NCBI GenBank assembly: GCA_963676635.1
Contig: OY781105.1
Coordinates: 682,001-746,000 of the forward strand
Source of the DNA: GCA-002708315 sp963676635
Lineage (GTDB): Bacteria; Bacteroidota; Bacteroidia; Bacteroidales; F082
Length of the DNA stretch: 64,000 nt
Reading direction: 5' to 3'
In this document: positions 52,022 through 61,068 of the stretch, piece by piece
Position numbering within the stretch: position 1 is the stretch's first letter
Layout of the letters: every line of letters begins with the position of its first letter
Notes under the pieces: generated by a model
Told to the model about the DNA's origin: nothing
Database searches by the model: none
What the model saw: only the letters and a program-made list of their open reading frames with translations
Translations under genes and position numbers: made by a program

Positions 52022-54229
52022 TCAGCTTACCCCTATCTTAATTTCCTGAAATGTAGATGAAGCTCTTACAAGAGCAATTGTTCCCAGATCTTTATAAAGA
52101 TTATCGGCACGTTGCATGAATTCCTGCTCGTGACCTGTTTCTACATCTGCAAGGCCAAGAAATATAAGATCAGCATTTGACGATTCACGTTTTATAACAG
52201 CATTAACGGGTTCCTTGTTTTCATTATTAACAACCCTTACCTCAGCATTTATCCTCATATTATCAAGCACTTCACGTGCATCACTGATGATGTCATTATT
52301 TTTAACTTTCTCATTATTGATAAGCATAATACGCACGGTTACGTTACGCCATTCGTAACTAAGTCGAATAAACTTTATAAGAGAAAGCACCAAATTACCA
52401 TTATTAGAGCCTCCCCTCCACCATATGTCTATCTGTTTATAATTACCAAAACCAAGATCATAGTCGTAATCCAGCAACACAATATTAAAGTCCAGCTCAC
52501 TCAGGTAATGTAACATTTTGGCAAAGGCAACCTTATCTTCAGAAGTCCTCCCCCAACCCAGCAAAACAGTATTGGGCTCAACACCGGAAAAACCGTATGT
52601 TGCTGCAATATTTTTTATCCCGTCATAAATATTATTACACTCCTGACGTCGGGAGAATATTCCTTCATTAGCTTCTTTTTCCTCTTCAGGTATAGCCTGC
52701 TTATGTTTAGGAAATAACACTTTCGAGCTTTTATTAAGAATAAGGTCAAAGTTAGAGATCATTCCATGTTGTCCCACAAGATATTTGGCAAACTCAATAA
52801 GATGAGGCCTATTACGCTTGTTACCGCTAAACAACAGAATATTTGCCCTCCAGTTACGTTCCACAAGCTGCTGCTGATCCAGCGAAGTAAGCAGCTTACG
52901 TGTCATGCTTGCCTTTACACTCTGCCACACATCGCCCATAGCCAAACTCATGCTTTTCTTCCTAAGAAAATAATAAACAATAGCAAGCACAACAAGAGCA
53001 GCAATCATAGAAAACATATCCAGCTGTATCATCACAAAGAAAGTAGCTACAAACCCAAGAATACCCACCCAGATGGGGATATTAAAAGAAGGTCTAAAAT
53101 CAGTACTGGCCCATTTTTCAAGAGCAAAAGCAATATTAATAAAGCCATATGCAATAAGATAAAACATAGAAACAACACCGGCAATAATATTCAAATCACC
53201 AATTAGTATTCCTATCTCAGCTATTAAAAATGTAAATACAAGGGCATTACGTGGCTCCTTGTTAACACCGTAGCCCTTGCCAAGTATTTTCGGGATTATC
53301 CTATCCTGCGCAACAGCTTGTATAATTCTGGGACCACCAAGAATACCACCAAGGGCTGAAGATAATGTAGCACCCCAAACACCAGCAATTACCAATAAAG
53401 GCACCCATGCAACTGCAACCAGAAAGTTATAATTGGTTGTAAGTATCTTGTTATCCACAAAAAAATGTAGCAGCAATGCTAATCCAAGGTAAACAACAAA
53501 CCCGGTGGCTATGGCATACATAGTACCCTTGGGGATATCTCGCTTTGGATCTTTCAAATCACCCGACATGGCAACACCTGCCGTGAAGCCTGTTACAGCA
53601 GGAAAGAAGATAGCAAACAACTCTACAAAAGAAAACTCCCTTTGCGGAGCTGTTACTGCAAGATCTGTTGCGGATACATCTCCCTGAAAGAATATAACTC
53701 CCACTACTATTGATACTAACGACAAAAATATAAGGCCAAGAATAATAAACTGAGTTTTTATTGCAACACTCGTACTTATCAATGCAATAATTACCAGTAG
53801 CACAAGAATGACAGTGCCAACCAAACGAACATGCATAAGGCTAACTACCTCTATTCCCAGAAAATCAGTAATAACCGGCAACGACAAAAAGTTATCTGTA
53901 AAACCAACAATATACAATGCTATACTCAGAGCAGTACCTATAAATAAGGTGATGCCAATGGCACCTCCCATGGCAAGCCCCAGAGATCGTGACAAAACAT
54001 AATAAATACCACCTGCTTCAATCTTTTTATCAGTGGCAATGGATGAAATACTCAATCCGGTTGTAACCGATATAACATGTGATAATAATATTATTAAAAT
54101 GGTAATACCAATACCCGCAACACCTGTTACCCATCCAAGCCTGAGGTACATAATAACACCCAGTATTGTTAGTATAGATGGTGTAAAAACACCCGAAAAA
54201 GCTCCGAACTTCTTTGCTTTTGTTGGCAT
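52022..54229 (-). CDS. Cation-chloride cotransporter-like permease (APC superfamily, SLC12-type)
   Basis: The start is taken at MPTKAKKFG (54229; an ATG at 54259 would add ten residues), giving 735 residues. The twelve-helix APC core occupies about residues 1-430. Its first helix, GVFTPSILTILGVIMYLRLGWV, is the hallmark of the cation-chloride cotransporter family (Na-K-Cl/K-Cl transporters). The GGIYYVLSRSLG and GFTAGVAMSGDLKDP segments also fit. The C-terminal about 270 residues form a soluble SLC12-like domain (LIEFAKYLVGQHGMI, NTVLLGWGRTSED). Ion selectivity cannot be told. Monocistronic, convergent with guaA. Confidence 0.85.
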   Translation of the reverse strand: MPTKAKKFGAFSGVFTPSILTILGVIMYLRLGWVTGVAGIGITILIILLSHVISVTTGLSISSIATDKKIEAGGIYYVLSRSLGLAMGGAIGITLFIGTALSIALYIVGFTDNFLSLPVITDFLGIEVVSLMHVRLVGTVILVLLVIIALISTSVAIKTQFIILGLIFLSLVSIVVGVIFFQGDVSATDLAVTAPQREFSFVELFAIFFPAVTGFTAGVAMSGDLKDPKRDIPKGTMYAIATGFVVYLGLALLLHFFVDNKILTTNYNFLVAVAWVPLLVIAGVWGATLSSALGGILGGPRIIQAVAQDRIIPKILGKGYGVNKEPRNALVFTFLIAEIGILIGDLNIIAGVVSMFYLIAYGFINIAFALEKWASTDFRPSFNIPIWVGILGFVATFFVMIQLDMFSMIAALVVLAIVYYFLRKKSMSLAMGDVWQSVKASMTRKLLTSLDQQQLVERNWRANILLFSGNKRNRPHLIEFAKYLVGQHGMISNFDLILNKSSKVLFPKHKQAIPEEEKEANEGIFSRRQECNNIYDGIKNIAATYGFSGVEPNTVLLGWGRTSEDKVAFAKMLHYLSELDFNIVLLDYDYDLGFGNYKQIDIWWRGGSNNGNLVLSLIKFIRLSYEWRNVTVRIMLINNEKVKNNDIISDAREVLDNMRINAEVRVVNNENKEPVNAVIKRESSNADLIFLGLADVETGHEQEFMQRADNLYKDLGTIALVRASSTFQEIKIGVS

Positions 54230-54259
54230 ATAAGAGTTTAGATTTTTTGTGATTTCCAA

Positions 54260-54542
54260 TTATTATACTACTGTCTCTTACAAAACATTATTGCAAAACA
54301 AGTGTCAAATATAAGAAAATGCTATAACCCTAATGCATTTTTGAGTTTTGGTTATCGCATTTTTGAAAGATACTATCTGTTTTAACTAATGAAGAATACA
54401 GGAAGTCGCTCCTTAATCACCCCGTCATATTTTCACAAATTCTTACTCTCGCATTTTTACCAAGTCTCCAAGTCGCATTTTCGTTCCCTTGTCCCTCGTC
54501 TCTTGTCCCTTATCCCCTTGTCCCTTTCTCGTCCCTAATTAC
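54260..54542. other. Spacer
   Basis: No gene; contains TCTCGTCTCTTGTCCC-type words near 54490-54535. Confidence 0.5.
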
Positions 54543-54652
54543 AAGCGCTTGGAGCAACCAGTGAAAACGCTTCCATTGATTGGTGGAAGCGCTTTCGTTG
54601 ACCAATGGAAGCGCTTGTACTACCTGGTGGAAGCGCTTGTAATTTGACCTAC
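54543..54652. repeat. 22-bp-phased array (AAGCGCTT words), 5 units
   Basis: AAGCGCTT or AAACGCTT at 54543, 54565, 54587, 54609 and 54631, exactly 22 bp apart. In the opposite half-turns lie CCAGTG, TTGGTGG, CCAATGG and CCTGGTGG words, so two palindrome types alternate at about 11 bp. It stands about 130 bp upstream of the T9SS gene. Confidence 0.75.
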
Positions 54653-54737
54653 ATATTCATATGCTACACAATTTGATACGAATTTAATATTTGATAAATA
54701 ATTCAACTTTATATTTAATTCTCATCAATATTTTTCT

Positions 54738-54745
54738 TATATTTG
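54738..54745 (+). promoter_or_regulatory. -7 promoter element for the T9SS leucine-rich gene
   Basis: TATATTTG, 35 bases before the ATG at 54781. Confidence 0.5.
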
Positions 54746-54780
54746 ATGCTTGATTAATTATTGAAACTAAAAACAACAAA

Positions 54781-56131
54781 ATGAAAAAAACAACACTTCT
54801 AATTATTTTGCTAGCAATCTGCAAGTTTTCAATATTCTCACAAGGTTGTTTGCCAGATGGAATTATTTTTAATTCTCAATCTGAAATTGACAGTTTTCCA
54901 ATAAACTATCCGAATTGCACAGAAATTGAAGGTTTTGTTACAATTAGCGGTGAAGGAATTACAAACCTTGACAGCTTACATTCAATAACGTCAATAGATA
55001 GAGGATTAGCGATAGTTCAAAACCCAAAGATCACAGACATAAGTGGACTTAGTAATTTAAAAAAGAACATTATATCTTGTGTTTTTTGATAATGATTCTT
55101 TAACAAGTCTATCTGGTCTGGATAGTTTGATTTATATTGACGATTATATAATAATTGAAGACAATGAACAACTTACAGATTTTAATGCTCTTGAAAATAT
55201 TACGATCATAAATGGAGACTTTTGGGTAAATAATAATAACACTATTGTAAACTTCTCAGGGTTAGACAAAGTTACTCATATTGAAGGAAGTCTATACATA
55301 TGGGGAAATAGCTCATTAATTGATTTTGCTGGTATGGAGAACATAATAACTGTCAATGGTGATGTTATGATAGAAAGCAATCATAATTTGATTGAGATGA
55401 ATGGTATAGAAAACTTATCAACAATTGGAGGAGATCTTAAAATCAGAGACGATTTTTCTTTAATTAATATGGAGGGCCTGAACAACCTTATTTCAATAGG
55501 AGGTTCCATTGAAGTTAAAGGAAACAAAGAGTTAAAAAACCTTGCAGGACTAGACAAATTATCATCAATAGGTGGAAGTTTTACCATTTGGAACAATCCA
55601 AACTTGATTGATTTGACTGGTGCTGAGAATTTAACTACAATTAGTAATTCTTATATTAGTATTAGATGGAATGATAAATTAGAAAGTCTAAATGGAATTA
55701 ATAACATTGAACCTTCATCAATTGACGAATTAACTATAAGTGCAAACCCTTCTCTAACAGAATGTGAAATTGAAAGTGTTTGTGGATTCTTAAAAAATCC
55801 ACTCGGCGAAGTTTTTATCTATAGCAATGGAAGTGGATGCTACATTAGAGAAGAAGTGGAGTCAGCTTGTAATGCTTTGGAGATATCTGACATTTCAAAT
55901 ATGAAAAATATTATATTCCCAAATCCGGCTAATAAACAAATCTCGATTTCAGATTTTAGTGGATTAACAGTTGAACGATTGATTTTCGTGAACACTTTAG
56001 GACAAGAAATGTTAGAAATCACTGAAATAAATAACAAAATTGACATTTCAGCACTTAATCAAGGTATTTACACTGTTAACATCGTAACTAGTAATAACAT
56101 ACTCAAAACCAAATTAATCATACGTAAATAA
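54781..56131 (+). pseudogene. Secreted leucine-rich T9SS protein, frameshifted
   Basis: The first frame (54781-55089) has a signal peptide, GCLPDGIIFNSQSEIDSF and the first repeats, then stops. The second (effective from about 55065 to 56131) continues with LTSLSGLDSL and about nine receptor-L/LRR-like repeats. It has a CEIESVCGFL...GCYIREEVESAC cap and a type A sorting domain (IIFPNPANKQISI...KLIIRK). Deleting one A from the A6 run at 55059-55064 joins them as ...SNLKRTLYLVFFDNDSLTSL. The whole would be about 450 residues, paralogous to 42962-44047. It could be a true frameshift, a phase-variable tract or a sequencing error. Confidence 0.85.
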
Positions 56132-56271
56132 AACACAGTGCATAATAAAAAATATAACGCATGCCGCAGTTTCATTGGAGTATCCCCAAAAAATAATACA
56201 GTCTAAGATTAGACAAAACTGCATTAGATTTGCTCTTAAAATCAAGAAGTAATATCGTCTCTTCTAAAATC

Positions 56272-56850
56272 TTACGGTCTTATCGTCAAATATCCCGGAT
56301 ATTCTTTAACTCCCGATGCTGTCTTATATCTAGGTTTAATCTTCAAACTAATATCCAGCTTTTCCAGTTCCTCCCGGTTATCCATATCTGTAACCAAATT
56401 AATAACTGTCTGGATATTATCAGACTTAATTATCTTAAGCAAATCAAACTCTACTTTTACAGGAAATACTGTTGACTGACCGGGAAGGACCTCCACATAT
56501 TCAGATAACTCACCACTACCATACTGCTCATTCTTCATAAACAGCTGCCAGCTCAACCCGGAAACAGATGCCTTTGATGTGGTATTGTTATTTCTTGCCA
56601 GAATATTAACCTCCATACCAGCTTTTAGCTTTCCGGAGAGGAGATTCTGTCCCAATATCATCATATCTGAAAGATTAAAATCAGATGCACTCTTATATTC
56701 ACTAACGTCAACGTTACCCAGACTAACAATCTGTGTACTCTGAACACTGAAATTACACTCGGCAAAACGTTTTACTTCACCCATCTGCGAAAGAACATCA
56801 CATGAAGTTACAGCAACCACGATAAGCAATAGTCCTATCAGTTTTTTCAT
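56272..56850 (-). CDS. LEA14-like lipoprotein
   Basis: A 192-residue protein. A type II signal peptide (VAVTSC, Cys near 17) is followed by one LEA type 2-like beta domain (FAECNFSVQSTQIVSLGNVDVS, ILARNNNTTSKASVSGLSWQL, ending in YPGYLTIRP). Related lipoproteins are common in Bacteroidota and of unknown role. It follows typA by 5 bases and is probably co-transcribed. Confidence 0.75.
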   Translation of the reverse strand: MKKLIGLLLIVVAVTSCDVLSQMGEVKRFAECNFSVQSTQIVSLGNVDVSEYKSASDFNLSDMMILGQNLLSGKLKAGMEVNILARNNNTTSKASVSGLSWQLFMKNEQYGSGELSEYVEVLPGQSTVFPVKVEFDLLKIIKSDNIQTVINLVTDMDNREELEKLDISLKIKPRYKTASGVKEYPGYLTIRP

Positions 56851-56855
56851 AATTT

Positions 56856-58658
56856 TCAGGATTTATTCATTCTCTTACGCTCAATCTCGTTAAGAATTAT
56901 TTTCCTCAATCGAAGACTACGCGGTGTTATTTCCAGATACTCATCCTCTCTTATAATCTCCATATACTCTTCCAGAGAGAACCTTATCGGAGGTGGAATA
57001 AGCACTTTCTCATCAGAACCCGATGCCCTCATATTTGTAAGTTTTTTCGCCTTTGTAACATTAACAACAAGATCACCAGCACGCGCATTTTCTCCAATCA
57101 CCTGTCCGGCATACACCTCCTTATTAGTATCAATATAAAACTTACCTCTGTCGATAAGTTTAAAAATAGCATAAGGCACAGCAACACCTGTCTCCATTGA
57201 TATCAGAGCACCATTGTTCCTTGTACGTATTTCTCCTTTCCATGGTGCAAAGCTATCGAAACGATGAGCAATAATAGCTTCTCCTTCTGTAGCAGTAAGC
57301 ACCGAATTTCTCAAACCAATAATACCACGTGATGGAATATTAAACTCAAGCATCACACGGTCGTTTTTATGTTCCATATTCAGGAAATCACCCTTACGCA
57401 ATGTAACAATGTCTATTACCTTTCCGGAGAAATCCTCAGGAACCAACACAGTAAGACTTTCAACAGGCTCATGCTTAACTCCGTCTATATTTTTTATAAT
57501 AACCTGCGGCTGCCCCAGCTGAAACTCATAACCCTCACGGCGCATTGTTTCAACAAGAATGCTAAGATGCAGAATACCACGGCCAAATACCTGGTAGGCA
57601 TCAGCACTATCAGTCTCTTCAACTTTCAAAGCAAGATTTTTTTCTGTTTCCAGATACAAACGATCGCGCAGATGCCTTGATGTAACATATTTCCCTTCCT
57701 TACCAAAGAAAGGTGAGTTGTTAATTGTAAAAACCATACTCATAGTAGGCTCATCAATTTTAATCGATGGTAACCCTACAGGCTCCTCAAAATCAGCAAC
57801 AGTATCACCAATTTCAAAATCGTCAAGACCCATCAGGGCTATAATATCACCTGCCATCACTTCTGTTTTACACTTCTCCTTACCAAGCCCCTCAAAGGTG
57901 TATAGCTCTTTTATTTTCTGCTTTGTAATACTTCCATCACGCTTTACCAGCGAAACATTCATACCCATCTTAAGCTTTCCGCGATGTAGTCTGCCCACTG
58001 CAATACGTCCGACATATGAAGAATAATCCAGCGATGTTATTTGCATTTGCGGGCTACCTTCCAAATATTCAGCGGCAGGTATATGTTCAATAATCTCATC
58101 CAGCAAATGAACAATATTATCAGTAGGATTCTGCCAGTCGTCCGACATCCATCCTTGTTTTGATGAACCATAAACAACCGGAAAATCCAATTGCTCTTCA
58201 GTAGCTCCCAGGTTAAACATAAGATCAAACACAGCCTCATATACCTCATCAGGGCGACAATTCGGTTTATCTACCTTATTAATTACTACAATAGGTTTTA
58301 ACCCAAGGTCAATAGCCTTCTGCAGTACAAATCGTGTCTGCGGCATAGGCCCCTCAAAAGCATCCACAAGTAGCAACACTCCATCTGCCATATTTAGCAC
58401 ACGCTCTACTTCACCACCAAAATCGGAGTGCCCGGGTGTGTCTATAATATTTATCTTAACATCTTTATATCTTACAGAAACGTTTTTTGACAGGATGGTA
58501 ATCCCTCTTTCTCGTTCCAAATCGTTATTATCGAGTATTAGTTCGCCAACATCCTGGTTATCTCTGAATAGTTTTACCTGATGAAGCATTCTGTCAACCA
58601 ATGTTGTTTTCCCATGATCGACGTGAGCAATAATAGCTATATTTCTGATATTCTGCAT
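56856..58658 (-). CDS. typA: Ribosome-associated translational GTPase TypA/BipA
   Basis: It starts at MQNIRNIAIIAHV (58658; an ATG three codons earlier is less usual), giving 600 residues. The G domain shows AHVDHGKTTL (G1), the RERGITI switch, DTPGHSDFGGEV (G3) and NKVDKP (G4). Beta-barrel domain II follows, then EF-G-like domains III and V and the BipA-specific C-terminal domain (TNMRASGSDEKVLIPP). It assists 50S assembly and stress/cold adaptation. Full length. It has its own -7 box and heads a two-gene unit with the LEA-like lipoprotein. Confidence 0.96.
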   Translation of the reverse strand: MQNIRNIAIIAHVDHGKTTLVDRMLHQVKLFRDNQDVGELILDNNDLERERGITILSKNVSVRYKDVKINIIDTPGHSDFGGEVERVLNMADGVLLLVDAFEGPMPQTRFVLQKAIDLGLKPIVVINKVDKPNCRPDEVYEAVFDLMFNLGATEEQLDFPVVYGSSKQGWMSDDWQNPTDNIVHLLDEIIEHIPAAEYLEGSPQMQITSLDYSSYVGRIAVGRLHRGKLKMGMNVSLVKRDGSITKQKIKELYTFEGLGKEKCKTEVMAGDIIALMGLDDFEIGDTVADFEEPVGLPSIKIDEPTMSMVFTINNSPFFGKEGKYVTSRHLRDRLYLETEKNLALKVEETDSADAYQVFGRGILHLSILVETMRREGYEFQLGQPQVIIKNIDGVKHEPVESLTVLVPEDFSGKVIDIVTLRKGDFLNMEHKNDRVMLEFNIPSRGIIGLRNSVLTATEGEAIIAHRFDSFAPWKGEIRTRNNGALISMETGVAVPYAIFKLIDRGKFYIDTNKEVYAGQVIGENARAGDLVVNVTKAKKLTNMRASGSDEKVLIPPPIRFSLEEYMEIIREDEYLEITPRSLRLRKIILNEIERKRMNKS

Positions 58659-58683
58659 TATATACAATTTAAATAATGGGCTG

Positions 58684-58691
58684 CAAAAGTA
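58684..58691 (-). promoter_or_regulatory. -7 promoter element of typA
   Basis: Minus-strand TACTTTTG, 25 bases before the ATG at 58658. Confidence 0.6.
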
Positions 58692-58826
58692 CTATTTATT
58701 TGTGACATTTTCACTATAGATAACTAATCTTGACAAAAGATTAATGTAGTAATAAAGAATCTTACACTAGCACAAAAACATTAAATAAGATTGTGCTCTA
58801 AGGCCTCTTGTAACCTTACTTAATAC

Positions 58827-59624
58827 TTATAATTCATCGCTCAAAAAATCAGTCACTTCTTTTATAAATGCAGCAGGATTGTCCATGTGTACTGAATGAG
58901 CTGCATCAGGAATAATAACAGTATGACTATTGGTAACAGAGGATAAATCATCTGTACATTCCTTATTAAAAAGAATATCGTTCTCTCCTCTCATAATAAG
59001 AGTACGGGCATTCAATTTTGCCACCGACTCTACAAAATCAAACCTGACAATAGTCTGAATCTGATTTTTGAACGACTCATCTGATTGAATAAAGCGATAG
59101 TTAAGAGACATCTTAACTGCCTGTTCAACAAGCTGTTCATCATTAAAAAAAGAAGGAGTAAACAACCAGTAATAGATGTTCTTAAACCAACTTTCCTTTT
59201 TCATACCATTATCCAGCATTTCAAGCCAGCTGTTGAACAACATAATATTCCTGCTACCTGCCTTAACAGTAGTAGCAACAAGAATCAGATTATCCACTAA
59301 TTCAGGATAATTAACAGCAAAACTCATGGCTATCATCCCTCCCATTGAATGTCCCAGTATATTTACTTTTTCTATCCCCAGATGGTTGATAAGTGCTGCA
59401 ACATCACCGGCAAGGTCATCAATAGTCAAATCATTGTTATCCGAATCAGAGCGCCCTGTGCCACGATTATCAATGGTTATTAATCTGAATCTTTTTGACA
59501 AAGGAACTATCACAGGCAGCCAACTTTGTGAATCCGAAGCCAATCCGGCAATCATTAATAAAGGATCGCCTTCACCACGCTCCTCATAATATATTTTGTG
59601 GTGTTTATTAGTGAAATAAGACAT
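58827..59624 (-). CDS. Alpha/beta-fold hydrolase
   Basis: A 265-residue hydrolase. The oxyanion region MIAGLASDSQSW and RGTGRSD come first, then the nucleophile elbow GHSMGG (Ser near 93). The acid is in LIMRGENDILF and the His in PDAAHSVHMDNP. A helical cap lies between (about 125-200). The triad is complete. It resembles esterases, 3-oxoadipate enol-lactonase-like enzymes and similar; the substrate cannot be set. Divergent from the CDF transporter. Confidence 0.85.
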   Translation of the reverse strand: MSYFTNKHHKIYYEERGEGDPLLMIAGLASDSQSWLPVIVPLSKRFRLITIDNRGTGRSDSDNNDLTIDDLAGDVAALINHLGIEKVNILGHSMGGMIAMSFAVNYPELVDNLILVATTVKAGSRNIMLFNSWLEMLDNGMKKESWFKNIYYWLFTPSFFNDEQLVEQAVKMSLNYRFIQSDESFKNQIQTIVRFDFVESVAKLNARTLIMRGENDILFNKECTDDLSSVTNSHTVIIPDAAHSVHMDNPAAFIKEVTDFLSDEL

Positions 59625-59660
59625 CTTTTTAATTCAATAAGACAAAGTTTAAATTAATAA

Positions 59661-59668
59661 CAAAGATA
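59661..59668 (-). promoter_or_regulatory. -7 promoter element of the alpha/beta hydrolase gene
   Basis: Minus-strand TATCTTTG, 36 bases before the ATG at 59624. Confidence 0.45.
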
Positions 59669-59683
59669 GTTATGAAATTGGAT

Positions 59684-59691
59684 TATTTTTG
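59684..59691 (+). promoter_or_regulatory. -7 promoter element of the CDF transporter gene
   Basis: TATTTTTG, 13 bases before the ATG at 59705. It overlaps the 5' end of a longer frame starting at 59672, which argues for the later start. Confidence 0.6.
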
Positions 59692-59704
59692 TCAAAAAAA
59701 CTGT

Positions 59705-60586
59705 ATGAGTACAAAGAAACAGAAAACAGCCAGATTATCAATATATTCCAATGGTGTATTGATAGTAATGAACCTCGTTGTAGGTTTGATAAGCGGTTCT
59801 GTGAGTATTCTTTCCGAAGCCATTCACACTACAGTAGATCTGCTGGCAGCATTAATGGCATACTTTTCAGTGAAAGTTTCCGACACACCACCTGATGAAG
59901 ATCATCCTTATGGTCATGGCAAATATGAAAACATCTCAGGAGTAGTAGAAGCTCTTCTTATATTTGCTGCTTCAGGATTCATTATATATCACGCCATAGT
60001 AAAACTCACAAGCGAAACAACCATGGATCATACAGGACTTACTCTGGGTTTTATCGTAATGGTTATTTCAGCACTCATCGACCTTGTCGTCAGCAGAAGA
60101 CTTTATCGTGTTGCCAAAGAAACAGATTCTATCGCGCTTAAAGCTGATGCTCTGCACCTTAGTGTACACGTATATACTTCTCTTGGCATCGGCGCAAGCC
60201 TTCTGGTAATTTATTTTACAGGATGGCATTTTCTTGACCCTGTAGCTGCTATTGTTGTTGCTGCTTTTATTCTTAAGGAAGCTTTTGAAATATTGGTAGA
60301 AGCTTTCAAACCATTGGTTGACAATGCTCTTCCCCAGGAAGAACAGGAAATAATTGTTTCAGTACTTAATAGCTACAAGGACAAAGATCTTAGTTACCAT
60401 ATGCTGCGAACCAGAAAAGCAGGATCAAACAGAGAACTGGACCTACATCTGGAAGTGCCAGGGAGCTATACTGTTAAAAAAGCTCATGATATTTGTGATG
60501 AAATTGAAAGTGAAATTAAAAACAAACTTCCCAATACGGAAATAACAATCCATGTTGAACCTTTGATAAAACAAAATGAAAAATAA
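59705..60586 (+). CDS. Cation diffusion facilitator (CDF) transporter
   Basis: Starting at MSTKKQKTARLS this has 293 residues. It is a six-helix divalent-metal/proton antiporter. Helix II carries SEAIHTTVDLLAAL (Asp of site A; His in place of the more usual first Asp), DHPYGHGKYE follows, and helix V carries LKADALHLSVHVYTS (second pair of ligands). The C-terminal cytosolic domain (LSYHMLRTRKAG, LDLHLEVPGSYT) is the dimeric ferredoxin-like fold. It exports Zn, Fe or Mn, which the sequence does not decide. The stop overlaps the next gene's start (ATGAAAAATAA). Confidence 0.9.
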   Translation: MSTKKQKTARLSIYSNGVLIVMNLVVGLISGSVSILSEAIHTTVDLLAALMAYFSVKVSDTPPDEDHPYGHGKYENISGVVEALLIFAASGFIIYHAIVKLTSETTMDHTGLTLGFIVMVISALIDLVVSRRLYRVAKETDSIALKADALHLSVHVYTSLGIGASLLVIYFTGWHFLDPVAAIVVAAFILKEAFEILVEAFKPLVDNALPQEEQEIIVSVLNSYKDKDLSYHMLRTRKAGSNRELDLHLEVPGSYTVKKAHDICDEIESEIKNKLPNTEITIHVEPLIKQNEK

Positions 60587-60959
60587 TTACGAAAAGATAA
60601 TACGAGATTATATAACAGCTTACAATAACTTTGATGTAAACGGAATGACTAAAGACATGGCTGACAATATTGAGTTTATCAATGTTACTTCTGAAGAAAT
60701 TACTCTGGAATTAAACACAAAAGAAGATTTTATTTTGCAAGCTGAAGAAGCCACTCATATTTTCAAAGAAAGAGAGCAGACTATCCTTAATATATACATC
60801 GAAGGAAACACTGCTGAAGTTGAGCTTAATTATCGCGGTGTTATTGGTAAGGATGTTATGGAAAGCCTTAAAACAGATGATATTATTGAGGTTAAGGGTA
60901 AATCTTTCTTTACATTTAATGAGGCAGGGAAAATATCAAGCCTTAAAGATATAAGTTAA
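60576..60959 (+). CDS. NTF2-like (SnoaL-type) protein
   Basis: A 127-residue protein of NTF2-like fold. The opening helix (YEKIIRDYITAYNNFDVNGMTKDMADNIEFINV) is the classical nuclear-transport-factor-2/SnoaL start, followed by four strands ending in GKSFFTFNEAGKISSLKDIS. The function of such small proteins varies (isomerase-like or ligand-binding). It overlaps the CDF gene by 11 bases, so they are expressed together. Confidence 0.82.
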   Translation: MKNNYEKIIRDYITAYNNFDVNGMTKDMADNIEFINVTSEEITLELNTKEDFILQAEEATHIFKEREQTILNIYIEGNTAEVELNYRGVIGKDVMESLKTDDIIEVKGKSFFTFNEAGKISSLKDIS

Positions 60960-61068
60960 TTGTTTTAATGTTTCTAAATTAGTACATGCTGCCTTATTTT
61001 GTTAGGTGTAAGGATTTTAGTGTCATTAAAGCAAATCATTGTTCGTTTTTATAATAATTACAAAATTT

